DNA from: Emiliania huxleyi CCMP1516
Taxonomy: Eukaryota > Haptophyta > Isochrysidales > Noelaerhabdaceae
Length of the DNA: 64,000 nt
Reading direction: 5' to 3'
NCBI RefSeq assembly: GCF_000372725.1
Contig: NW_005195301.1
Span: forward strand, 590,486-654,485
The position numbers were made by a program, and so were the translations under genes. The notes under the pieces are model-generated. The model was not told the origin of the DNA, searched no databases, and saw nothing but the letters and a program-made list of their open reading frames with translations. This document shows, piece after piece, positions 52,234 to 61,653 of this stretch (its first letter is position 1; each line of letters begins with the position of its first letter).

Positions 52234-52938
52234 ACTAGAGCATGACCGGGCCGGACAGACTCGACCATAGCATGCGATCTGTGCATGCCCCGATGTGATG
52301 CACTTCTCTCTGACCTCGAAACACTGTGAGCCACAGCAAGCCCCGGAAGAATGTGCCATCCTCGAAACACGTTCGTTCACAAAACTTATCGCGGTTTTTT
52401 TACTTCGACATACGGAGCGCGTTCGTAGAGTACGATGACAAAGGCAGACTGTAACAGACTGAGACACACACACTTACAGTATCGGAGGGGGAGGGGGGGG
52501 GGGGGGGGGGCTGTCGGCGGCTCGTGTGGCTCAGGCGCGCCTGCGCTGCGCCGCCTTGAGCCCTCGATCCGGCGCGACGCGGGCGTGGCGGGAGGGGCGA
52601 GACCCCAGACCCGGAGAACTAGCCATCGAGATCATGTCATCGAGAGAGATCATGCTATTGCTTCGTCGTGCTTGGTGGCTCGAAAGTCGAATCCTCGCCC
52701 TGGCCCTGCTCTCGCCACACATTTTTCTCATGAAATGTGACTGCTCAACGCGCGCCCGGTGTGCCGTCTCGGCTGCGAGTGGGAGTGCGTCTCCACTGGC
52801 CCGAGACCCCGTGCGCACACCACACCTCCCACGGGTCCTCGGCCGCTCGGCCAGTGCGGCCACCGTGCGCGTGAACTCGCGCGAGCCCGCACGACGAACT
52901 CCCCGCCACGGTCGTGCTCCCCTTCGTGGCTCGTGGCC
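52234..52938. other. Intergenic between convergent genes
   Basis: It separates the 3' ends of the TIR receptor (+) and the AAA ATPase (-). A G-rich run (about 52486-52510) may form a quadruplex or reflect sequencing trouble. No gene. Confidence 0.5.
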
Positions 52939-54600
52939 TCAAGTGTTGCCGCCGCCCCCCATCGCCTGCCGCTTGGCCGCCTGGCTCTGGAAGGAGCCGA
53001 AGTTCCGATTCCACTCCTCGAAGGCGGCGAGCTCGCCCGGCCCGACGCTCGCGCGGATCGCGCCGAGAGCGTCCTCGAAGTCCGAGAGGCGGATCGGGCG
53101 CATCTCGCTGGAGTGCACCCCGCGGAGCAGCGCCGCCTCGAAGCCCGGATCGCGGCATGGCCCCATCGCTGCTTCACGGCACAGCGCCGCCATGTCGGAG
53201 CCCGAGTAGCCGTCGGTCGCCTGCAGGAGCGAGCCGATGTCGGCCTCGCCGATCGCGTGCACCAGGTCCGCGAGGCCGCGCGTGAGCATCTCGCGTCGCC
53301 CGGCCGCGTCTGGCAGCGGGATGAGCAGCCGCTTGGAGAGGCGGCGGCGGGCCGCGTCATCGAGCTAGGGCGGAGGGGGCGAGGGTGAGGGTGAGGGTTG
53401 GGGTGAAGGGCGAGGGCGAAGGGTGAGGGGTGAGTCCAAGGTGCGGTGGATGTGAACGCAGAACGACGACCATAGCTCACAGGTCGGGTCTGTACCGCGG
53501 AGCTGCAGCTTCTGCTAGTGCTACGTGCTAACCTGCTGCGGCCGGTTGGTTGCGCCGACGAAGAGGAGGCTCTCGTTGGCGTCGGCGCCCGCGACGCCGT
53601 CCATCTGGACCAGAATCTCATTCCTGACTCGGATGGTCGAGTCGTGCTCGCCTAATGAACTACTAACCAGCTGTTAATTCGCTGTTAATTAAAAGGCCGG
53701 ATGGTCGAGTCGTGCTCGCCCTCGCGCCGCTGGCCGAGCACCGAGTCCACCTCGTCGATGAAGATGACGGACGGCTTGCGCGCGCGCGCCACGCCAAAGA
53801 GTGCGCGGACGAGCCGCTCGGAGTCGCCCATCCACTTGGACATGAGAGACGAGGCGGAGATGGAGAAGAAGGTGGCGTTGTCCTCGGCGGCGATCGCCTT
53901 TGCGATGAGCGTCTTGCCGGTGCCGGGCGGGCCGAAGAGCAGCAGCCCGCGAGGCGGCCTCCGCTGCCCGGTGAAGATGTCCGGGCGGAGGAGCGGCCAG
54001 ACCGTGATCTCGCGCACGGACTGCTTCGCGTAGCTCAGCCCCGCGATCTCCTCCCACGTCACGCCCGGCGTCCACCACTTCGTTGAGGATCACCTCGGCG
54101 AGTCGCGCCTCGACGCCGCGCATGGCCGGGTGCTCCATCAGGGCAACCACCTCGGGCGAGACTTCGCCCTCGCCGCCGCCGCCGCCGCCGCTGCCGCCGC
54201 CGCCGCCGCTGATGCCTCCACCGCCTCCACCGCCTCCACCGCCTCCACCGCCTCCGCCGCCTCCGCCGCCTCCGCCGCCTCCGCCGCCTCCGCCGCCTCC
54301 GCCGCCTCCGCCGCTCCCGCCGCCTCCTCCAACGCCCCGCGGGCGGGCAAACGGCCGCCGCAGCCCCGCGGCCCGCGCCCCCCCCGAGGTGCCGCCACCG
54401 CCCGAGGTGCCGCCACCGCCGTCGGGAGGGCCATTCAGGGCGGCGTGCAGCCCCGGGGGCCCGCCGCCCCCCCGCCCTCCACCGCCGTAGTGGCCACCGC
54501 CGCCTCCGCCGCCTCCTCCGCCTCCGCCGCCTCCGCCCCCTCCGCCGCCCTTGCCGCCCTTGCGCATCAGGTCGATTTGGCGCCGATCCCGCGCCGACAT
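52939..54600 (-). CDS. Fidgetin-like AAA ATPase (FIGNL1 type)
   Basis: Minus-strand exons: from at least 54600 to 53720, 53651-53533 and 53364-52939. The N-terminal part is a long poly-Gly tract. It is followed by '[13 protein letters not shown]' and '[20 protein letters not shown]', which is diagnostic of fidgetin-like 1. Then come 'GPPGTGKT' (Walker A), '[15 protein letters not shown]' (Walker B), '[10 protein letters not shown]' (sensor 1) and the C-terminal Vps4-type end ('[14 protein letters not shown]'). FIGNL1 is a hexameric ATPase that acts on RAD51 filaments and microtubules. ATG 54600 ('[12 protein letters not shown]') is tentative; coding-like sequence continues upstream. A one-base frameshift lies near 54062-54065, between 'DAG' and 'VTWEE'. 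The intron 53719-53652 has a GC donor and a 22-bp direct repeat. Confidence 0.85.
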
Positions 54601-54879
54601 GAAGCCGCCCGCGCTCTCCGCCGCGGAGGCCGCCGCTTGACGAGGCTCTTGACGAGGCTGCGCCTCCACGCGGCGCGTCTCGCCTTGCGCGTGGTGGGCG
54701 TGCGGAGGCGCTCGCTGCTGCGCGCCCCACCCCGCCCCGCGACCGCCTTGCTCCGCGGGCAGGCGGCCCGGACGTGTCCTGGACATGTCCGGGACGTGTG
54801 CGGTCCGGCCCTCGGAGGTGTACCGCCGACGCTGCCAGAGCTGGGCCGCACCGGGGCCCGCCAGCCGCCGGCGCAGGCT

Positions 54880-54978
54880 GCGCGGCGATTTATTTTCGTA
54901 ATACTGCTGCTCCCCCTCGAGAAAGAAACCCCGCGGTTTTATCTTCGTAATACTGCTGCTCCCCTCGAGAAAGAAACC
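54880..54978 (+). repeat. Tandem duplication of a ~48-bp unit
   Basis: Two copies of a unit containing TTCGTAATACTGCTGCTCCC and CTCGAGAAAGAAACCCC, differing by a few bases, upstream of the FIGNL1-like gene. Confidence 0.85.
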
Positions 54979-54984
54979 CCACAC

Positions 54985-55536
54985 ACTGGCTCGACTGTTT
55001 CGCTTTTTAGTTAGCGCGGCCCGGGATACCGAACAGCGAACTGCGAACTTTGCGTCGCGCTACAAATTTGTGACTTTATTGGACTTTCAGCCTCCTCGAT
55101 TTCACAACTTCGTGTCATCACGTGACACGTCGCTTTTCAACCGGTCGGTACGTACGCGGTACCCGGTATTTTGTTTGCCGATTGCTGATCTTGCACTTGG
55201 ACCACACACTGCTCCTTGGCCCCAAACCAGCCTCAGAGCTCAGACTCGACAACACAAGACTCACTCGGCTCAGAGCCCGATCCGAACGAACGAAAAATCG
55301 ATCGATGATTTCCACGCACCACCCCACGGAGTTTTCTTGAAACTAGGAGAGAGATTTTTTCCCCAACAAGAAATCACATTGGATACAGCCCAAGCAAGCC
55401 GCAACACAAGTCAGATCTCTCTCTCCTGGTAGATTTTTTTGCTAAAATCTAGAGCCGGAAAAGAAGTTTCTCCCAAAAGGCGCCAGGAAAAGAAAACCGA
55501 ACGGGCTTCGTCGTCCTGCAGTCGACCCGTGCACAG
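54985..55536. other. Divergent promoter region
   Basis: It lies between the leftward FIGNL1-like gene and a rightward small gene. It is AT-richer than its surroundings and has no recognised elements. Confidence 0.45.
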
Positions 55537-55935
55537 ATGGGCAAAAAGCCCAAAGACCGGCACCGGCGCGAGACCCAGAGGGAGGCGGAGCTGGCGCTCG
55601 AGCGGGAGCGCGATTTGAAGCGCGCGGCGAGGCGCCAAAAAGCCGAGGCCAAGCTCGCGGCGGCGGGGCTGGCAGTGGGCGGGCCTTCGGCGTCGACGGC
55701 CAGCCCGTCAATGGAGGTGGAGGGGCCGGCAAACCCATCGCTCGAGCCCACTCTGAGGAAGAAGGGCACTTCGAAGCGCAAGGTGGGCAAGAGCGATATC
55801 GACCTGGCCGTGCGTAAGGCGCTGCCGCGGCTGAAGGGCAGCGGGATGATAGCCAAGCGGCGGCCTCGCACACCATCCAAGCTCATGAAAAAGCAGATGA
55901 AGCGCGTTGCGCAGAGTTCAGGGATGGACATATAG
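55537..55935 (+). CDS. Small highly basic protein, probably nuclear or nucleolar
   Basis: Intronless, 132 residues, ATG 55537 to TAG. It starts 'MGKKPKDRHRRETQREAEL', a charged helix likely to form a coiled coil. A Ser/Pro-rich acidic hinge follows. The conserved-looking C-terminus reads 'KRKVGKSDIDLAVRKALPRL', 'GSGMIAKRRPRTPSKLMKKQ'. Several Lys/Arg clusters resemble nuclear or nucleolar signals, as in small ribosome-biogenesis factors. I do not recognise the family. The frame is well isolated and composition is convincing. Confidence 0.7.
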   Translation: MGKKPKDRHRRETQREAELALERERDLKRAARRQKAEAKLAAAGLAVGGPSASTASPSMEVEGPANPSLEPTLRKKGTSKRKVGKSDIDLAVRKALPRLKGSGMIAKRRPRTPSKLMKKQMKRVAQSSGMDI

Positions 55936-56248
55936 CTGTCGCAGAGACGAGGTATGCAGGAGAGGTTTGAAATGGCGGGCGCGTAACGTCTAACGACAAT
56001 CTAACGTCTAACGAGATCGAAAACAGCCTGCGCCCCCCCCGCGCAGGGCGGTGCAGCGGCGCGCGCGAATCGCAAAATCTCAGGCACGTACGCGAAAAAT
56101 CGGGGCAGTTTCGGCCCCGCGGCGCGAAAAGAAGGAAGATGCGCCCTCCTCTCACCGACTGCGGCACCGACTGGGAGGCAGGGGCACCGCGCCGCGCCGC
56201 GCAGGCGCCGCCTCCGAAAAGGGAACATCTCGACGCGCAGTCGCGCTC
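55936..56248. other. Short intergenic region between convergent genes
   Basis: It contains a TCTAACG repeat (about 55985-56015) and no gene. Confidence 0.4.
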
Positions 56249-57444
56249 TCACTCTCTCTCAGACTCAGTCGCCGCCCCCGAGGCCGGCCACGCTGGGTGG
56301 AGCCGGTATCTGCGCAGCCCCCGCGCCCACCAGTCCTCCTCGGCGTCGGACTCCGCGAGCCGCTCCGCGCGCGCCACGAGCGCCGCCTCGTTGGCCGCGT
56401 CGGCAGACACGTCGACAGGGATGGCGCGGACGGGCAGCGGGAGATCTCTCCCACCGCGACCCTGGAGCGGGCGAGGGCGGCCGGCTCAGAGGGCGCCCCG
56501 CGCTCCCCCGGGCCTCCCGGGCCGGCAAACCTGGCCGCCGGAAACGAGGACGCGCCAGTCGGTGAAGACGTGCCTACCGAGGGACCAGTCTGGAGCGGTC
56601 AACCCCCCCTGTGGAGCGCGCCCCGCTGGTCAATCAAAGGGCGCACTCGAACACGCGGACCGTGTGAGGCGCGAGCTGCGGCGAGGTGATGACGGCCACT
56701 TCGCCGAAGCGGATGAGAGCGCGCTGCCGCTTCGCGAGCGCCTTCGAGTAGAGCGCCGCCTCCTGCGAGAAGGAGGTCGTCGGAGGGCGGGAGGGCAGAA
56801 CCTGCGGCCCGGGAGGGGGCACCCACCCACAAGTTGCCAAACTCGGCACTGGTCTCCTTGAGCAGCGCCTCGATCCTCCTCCCCGGGCCAAAGGCGTCTA
56901 TCCCGCCTGGAGTGACCCTCGCCACCTCGCTCATCATCGCGGCGGCGATCAGGCCGCCGCTGGCGCCGCCGCCTCCGCCGCAGACGACGAGCGAGCGCGC
57001 CACCGCGCCGGAGAGCTCGACCGCGGATGCGATCCCGGCGGCGACGGGCGGGGGGAGCCGTCCTCGGCCCGCGGGTATGGAGGGTTGGCTCGATGCTGCG
57101 CGCGGCGGCGGCCTCTCCCCCATGAGCCCGTCCGCGAGCACAACCACCAGCGTGGCCCACGGGTCGCCCGGCTGGTCGCCGGTCGGCAGGTGCGTGCCCC
57201 CTCCCGGAACGCCGCCTCCCGGAACGCCTGGCACGAGCCGCGACCTCCCACCCGAGGGCGGCCGGATGGCCTCCAAACCCTCGCCTCGGCCGTGCTTCGG
57301 GGGCTCCGGGAACTGCTGACGGACGATCGGCAGCGGCGAGGCGTGCAGCTGCATCGCAGCCTGCAGCTCTTCCGACATCGCGGTCGAGAAGGTGCCGTCC
57401 CCCGGAGAAAAAACCCTGTGCGCTCCTTCGTCCTGCAGGCACAT
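56249..57444 (-). CDS. Multi-exon protein of unknown function
   Basis: The first exon (ATG at 57444 'MCLQDEGAHRVFSPGDG' or 57378 'MSEELQAAMQLHASPLPIV') reads through 'TLVVVLADGLMGERPPPRAA', a Gly-rich 'VVCGGGGGASGGLIAAAMMS' and 'RIEALLKETSAEFGNLW' to about 56825. A second exon in another frame reads 'FSQEAALYSKALAKRQRALI' and 'RFGEVAVITSPQLAPHTVRV' (about 56775-56645). A third reads 'LPLPVRAIPVDVSADAANEA' and 'ESDAEEDWWARGLRRYRLHP' and ends at TGA 56249-56251. Splice junctions were not fixed. The pieces are protein-like and collinear, but I know no family. Confidence 0.5.
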
Positions 57445-58124
57445 GCTCTGACGGCTAGCGCATCACACACCTCTCCTTAAAATCCCTGTGTGGTGGCGGC
57501 GTGCCGTCCTCCCATCCCTCCCTTGGCTTGTCTGTTTTCTTTCTTTCTTTTGGCACATGCTCTGAGTCCACAGCTCCGGCCCTCCGTCGCAAACTTCCGG
57601 CACTGCGTCCAAAGCCGTCCTAAACCTAAAGCAGCGCGCCGAAGAAGAAACCAAGAAAAATCAGCACCTTTCTTCCTTTCCCAGTCTGCTGTGAGAGGGG
57701 CTTGTATTCGTAGAATTCTTCCTTTCCCTCCTCCAGCTAAAAGTTGTATTTTAGAGTGTTTTCTAGCATTACATGCATGTACCAAACAAGTCGCTACCAA
57801 TTTTGTCCGTTATGTGAAAATCGAATTCGCTGGAGATCACAAACCTCAAAAACACAATCTCAACCCCCCAGGCACAGTCCACAGACAACCAACACATTAG
57901 ACCACTCGCAGAAAGGAAGATAAAAACCCACGAGAGATCTGCTGTGACGACCCCCGCGCCGGCGCGGGAGAGAGAGATTATGGAGGGAAGAGAGAAGAAG
58001 GGAGTGGTCTAGAGAACAATCTGCTCTCACAAATGAGAGACACGTAGCAGCCACTGTACGACTCGGCCTCGCCGGCATAGCCAACCCTCCGGCACCGCGG
58101 TTCGCGCGAGAGGCCAAAGGTTTC
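57445..58124. other. Intergenic with inverted family B repeat
   Basis: 57452-57560 is the reverse complement of 18183-18275 (family B). The remainder is AT-rich for this genome and shows no gene. Confidence 0.55.
57452..57560 (-). repeat. Dispersed repeat family B, copy 3 (inverted)
   Basis: GCTAGCGCATCACACACCTC, CCTGTGTGGTGGCGGCGTGC and TTGTCTGTTTTCTTTCTTTC mirror 18183-18275. The match extends over about 90 bases. Confidence 0.75.
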
Positions 58125-59309
58125 TTATGCGCCGTTCCATCCGGCGACGTCCAGCAGCTCCGCCTGCCACGAGCCTACATCCTCGACGGTGGTGGAGTCG
58201 TCGCTCGTCACCGTCACCTCGGACACCTCGCCACTGTCGCGGAATATCTTCATCTTGCGGAGGCGCGGCGCGTACACGTGCATCGTGACGGCCGGCTCCA
58301 GCGAGCGGTTCTCGATGCGGTGGATCCCAATCTCATTGTTGGCGTAGGTCTGCTTGCAGCCGAGCTCCGGCCCATCGCCCGGGCCGCCCAGCGGAGACAC
58401 TCGGATCCGCCGCAGCGGGCCGCACCTGCCGCGAATGTGGCCCGCCGGGTCGGCCGGGGCCCCCTCCAGCCGGGCCCGGGCTCGCTCAAACTTTCGGTCG
58501 AGCAGCGGCAGGTCGAACTGCACTTCGTGCACCTCGCCCTCCACGGCGGTGACCCAGCAGGACGACTCGTCGTGGCAGTGGATGGTGCTCTGCGACCCGG
58601 GCGGCCAGCACATCATCAGCACCTCCATCGCTGGCGTCGAGTGCACCACATTCCTTGTGTAGCGGCCAGGGTCGTCCTCGTCCACCGAGAGGAAGCCGCC
58701 GTACTCTTCCTTCCGCGGGTACCAGCGCCGAAGCTCCGCGGCCACGGCGCGCACGTCGTGCTCGGCGGTCCGGCTCGTGCCCGAGAGGTGCCGCGTCAGC
58801 GACTGGAGCAGCGAGCCGAGCGTGTGGGCGTGCGGCACCAGCATACCGCCGCTGCTGAAGCAGGGCTCCCCGCCCTCCGACACTTCAGCGAGCGCCGTCT
58901 GGATGGAGGGACGGATCGTGCGCTCGAAGCGCTGCGCCTCGGCGCGCGACAGCAGGGTCACCACAAAGGTGGCCTCGCCGCCCGCCCCAGCCATCACCCG
59001 CACATCAGAGACGCCTGCCTCGACGCTGTCAAGCTCGAGCGACAGCTGCTGCACAACCCGCTCAAACGCCGCGCCCATCCCGGCCGCCGCGCGGAAGGAG
59101 AGGACGACCATGGTCTCGCCGGTGCCGATAGGAGTCATATCTTGCCACGAGCTCGAGCAATCGCTGTCGAGCACCGGCACCGGCGGTGCCTGTTTCTGGC
59201 GGCAGGCAGCTCGTGCGAGCGCCGAGAGGCCGGTCATGTACCGCGGCTGCGAGACAGCCAGCCGCAGCGCCGGCGGCCGCAGCGCCGAGGCAATGCGATG
59301 GTAGGACAT
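58125..59309 (-). CDS. Cysteine dioxygenase
   Basis: Intronless, 394 residues. ATG 59309 ('MSYHRIASALRPPALRLAV') begins an Arg/Ala-rich leader that could target mitochondria or plastids. Residues about 55-160 ('GTGETMVVLSFRAAAGMG') form an extra alpha/beta unit of unknown role. The cupin domain shows 'STIHCHDESSCWVTAVEGEV' with the His-x-His iron ligands and the Cys of the Cys-Tyr cofactor pair, 'IGIHRIEN' with the third His, and 'VTMHVYAPRL' with the partner Tyr. All catalytic residues known from mammalian CDO1 are therefore present. The enzyme oxidises L-cysteine to cysteine sulfinate, the entry to taurine/hypotaurine and sulfate formation. The frame extends upstream of 59309 but that part is not protein-like. 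Confidence 0.93.
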   Translation of the reverse strand: MSYHRIASALRPPALRLAVSQPRYMTGLSALARAACRQKQAPPVPVLDSDCSSSWQDMTPIGTGETMVVLSFRAAAGMGAAFERVVQQLSLELDSVEAGVSDVRVMAGAGGEATFVVTLLSRAEAQRFERTIRPSIQTALAEVSEGGEPCFSSGGMLVPHAHTLGSLLQSLTRHLSGTSRTAEHDVRAVAAELRRWYPRKEEYGGFLSVDEDDPGRYTRNVVHSTPAMEVLMMCWPPGSQSTIHCHDESSCWVTAVEGEVHEVQFDLPLLDRKFERARARLEGAPADPAGHIRGRCGPLRRIRVSPLGGPGDGPELGCKQTYANNEIGIHRIENRSLEPAVTMHVYAPRLRKMKIFRDSGEVSEVTVTSDDSTTVEDVGSWQAELLDVAGWNGA

Positions 59310-60012
59310 GGCTCTGGACTGCACACACAAAGCAAGACAAGGAAACAGCCATCGATTTTTGACACGCGCCTCGAGACCTCGAGAGCTCCTTGGCGAGAGC
59401 TCCTTGGGCCTAGGGCGGCTGGCGGCTGGCAGGCTGCGCGGCACTCCCTGGCGCCTGCCTGGGTGGCCCTTGCGGCTCGCCCCCACGTGCTTCCCCCGTG
59501 AGCCGTATCTTGGCCCTAACCCCCGCCTGGGACCCGAGCTGAGGACCGCACTCCTCCGAGCTCCGTATAGCCGCACACAAAAACAAACTAGATCCAGCCG
59601 CATAATACTCATCACTCTCCAAAAGTGAAAAGTGCTCCGCCAATCCAATTAGAACTGAGCTGGGCTGGGCCTGGGGGGGCGAACGGGCGATGCCGGACGT
59701 GGGACGGAGCGAGTTGTGGCGCCAGCACTTTGGAGCACTCTTGGAGTGCTCAGTGCAGAGTCGCGAGTCGGCAGCCGCACGCGCCGCACGCCCAGGACCG
59801 GGTAGCTAAGAAGCGCACCCAGTTAGCCAGACGATTGGGATCGGGTTACGGGCTACAGAGAGCCCTAGCCCTGCGAGCCCTAGGGGGTGCGCGGTCGCAG
59901 GGCCATAACACGCGCGGGTGGGGTCCAGCCCCTGATTTTTTCCCCGGATTGCGGATAGCGGATTTGACACTTTTTGGTTTTGTCCAGTATGTGCATTTAA
60001 TGTGAAGCACTG
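59310..60012. other. Intergenic with inverted family A repeat
   Basis: 59715-59912 is a minus-strand copy of family A. The rest is promoter of the leftward dioxygenase gene and 3' flank of the thioesterase gene. Confidence 0.6.
59715..59912 (-). repeat. Dispersed SINE-like repeat family A, copy 3 (inverted)
   Basis: GTAGCTAAGAAGCGCACCCA, GGGTTACGGGCTACAGAGAG and GGGGTGCGCGGTCGCAGGGC are reverse complements of blocks in 9169-9326. Read in this orientation, TAGCTAAG fits the A-box core of tRNA-type Pol III promoters, but a clear B-box was not found. Confidence 0.7.
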
Positions 60013-61328
60013 CTATCCGTGGCCCCCCGCCCCTCGCTCACCGCCCGACGTCCAGCCGAGGGCCGCCGCGCGCAAGCGGTCGAGCAGCCCCGCCCCCCTC
60101 ATCGCGAAGAGCGCCGCCTTGTTTTTCAGCGTCGGCTTGGCAAGGCGCAGCACGCCCTGCTGGGCGCACGAGGCGACGAGCTGTCCTGTTGCACGCCGAT
60201 GCGGTGACGAGACGGCGAGAGGGGCGGTGGAGCGCGGGCGATGCGGGGAGGTCTCGCCTGTGTCTGGGCGGTAGAGGTGGCCAAAGCAGAGGGCCCTGCC
60301 GGACCCTATTCAAAAAGCAGCGCCCTGAAGAGGCCCCCTGTTCACGCCCTCCGGCAGAGGGGCCAGCCTGGCCGCCTGCAAAGGGCGCGTGCATGTCGTA
60401 GAGGAGCCAGTCATCGGCGTCGAAAGGGCCGTGGAACCACATCGAGTGGTCCAGCGTCGCGAGCGCGCCCAGCTTGGGCGATGGGAAGGAGATCCGATGG
60501 GGCCGCAGCGCCGTGAGCAGGAGAGGCTGGTCCGAGATGTACGCGGCGCAGGCCGCGTCCAAGCCGGGAGCCTTCGTGATTGGCTCGCGGATTCGAACCC
60601 ACAGTAGCTGGCGGCTGGGCATGCTCGGCGGGTCCGGGTCGAGCGGGTCGTGAGGAGCGCCCACCGCATACCGCACCTCGATCGGCGATGCGCGGAGCTC
60701 CTCAATCAGCGGCAGCAGCGCCGCAGGGGCGCGTGCCATCAGGTCGCCGAGGAGATCGTCCATCCCCAGGCACTCGTCGGGGGCAACCACACCTCGAGGC
60801 ATGCCGGTGACTCCGTCCGCTCGCTCCACGTGCCTCAGCTGCGACTCCTCGGGCCGCGCGAACTGCGCCTGCATCTTGAAGATGATTTGGCCGTTCTGGA
60901 TGGCGTCCACGGAGCGCGAGTCGAAGGAGCGCAGATTGGAGGTCTCGCGGCACTGGTAGATTATATCGCTAGTTGGACTGCCGCGCTTCAGAAAGTACGA
61001 GTGCAGCGAGATGGGCAGCCAGGAGTCGCGGTGGACGGTCAGCTGGGCGGCGTGCAGAGCCTGACCCATCACCTGCCCGCCGAAAACTGACTTGCCGCCC
61101 GGTGGCACCCACAGGAGCTTGCTCGACGCACGGTAGAGCCCGCTGTCCACCTGCGTTCGTCAGGTCGTGCTGGAGGCCGAGTGTACTGCGGTACGTGTGA
61201 CGAGCGCACACCTCGTCGAGGTCGAGGTGCGAGCGCCTCGTCGGACGCAGCTGGTGCCGGGTGAACCGGGTCCGGACGGCGAGCCACACGACACGGCGGT
61301 GGGGACGAAGGCAGGCCTTGCCTCTCAT
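60013..61328 (-). CDS. Acyl-CoA thioesterase II (TesB/ACOT8 family)
   Basis: Exon 1 (61328-61212) ends 'SHLDLDE' and joins exon 2 (from 61150) 'VDSGLYRASSKLLWVPPGG', the expected N-terminal hotdog start, across a 61-nt GT-AG intron. Exon 2 contains 'SVFGGQVMGQALHAAQLTV', 'SLHSYFLKRGSPT' and 'ATLDHSMWFHGPFDADDWLL', whose Asp in LDH is the catalytic Asp of TesB. A short exon 'ALCFGHLYRPDTG' (about 60290-60255, GC donor) joins the last exon 'QLVASCAQQGVLR' (catalytic Gln region), ending at TAG 60013-60015. The enzyme hydrolyses acyl-CoA to free fatty acid and CoA, usually in peroxisomes, but the C-terminus 'GAGGHG' lacks a PTS1. The basic N-terminus may instead target mitochondria. The exon 2/3 boundary is not exact. 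Confidence 0.87.
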
Positions 61329-61653
61329 GTACGTACGTCTCTCTCTCTCTTGTTTCGCAGCCACTTCGGCGCCCGCGCCAAATTCAGTTTTCTTTTTAGT
61401 AATTTTTTTAGCTCCACTGTATTCCATGACGCCCCGGCTCGGGATGTGCTCGCCTGTCGCGACGGCTGCCCCTCCCTCGCCGCCAACCCGTCTCCTTGCC
61501 TCCTCTTCTCACGGACCACAGGGGCTGCACAACAAAAGCACACAAACACCCCAAGTGTTAGATTTGGGAAAAATAAAAAACCTTCTCTCTCCAAAACCGG
61601 TGGTGCCAGTCCGCGCCAGTCCGCGCCCTTGTCGTGCCAGCCTGCGCAGTGCC
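61329..61653. promoter_or_regulatory. Divergent promoter between thioesterase and kelch genes
   Basis: A 325-bp spacer separates two divergently transcribed starts, so it must hold both promoters. It is AT-richer than both genes and includes TTAGTAATTTTTTTAGC (about 61399). No specific element was recognised. Confidence 0.5.

Noticed and set aside
52486-52510. G-quadruplex as a regulatory element
   Set aside because: The G run lies between convergent gene ends and similar runs in this window coincide with poor sequence; no evidence for function.
54130-55014. Plus-strand 294-codon frame
   Set aside because: Antisense of the poly-Gly part of the FIGNL1-like gene.
58278-59501. 407-codon plus-strand frame
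   Set aside because: Antisense of cysteine dioxygenase, whose active-site motifs are complete on the minus strand.
59780-59860. tRNA gene in family A
   Set aside because: An A-box-like TAGCTAAG is present but no B-box or cloverleaf can be drawn.
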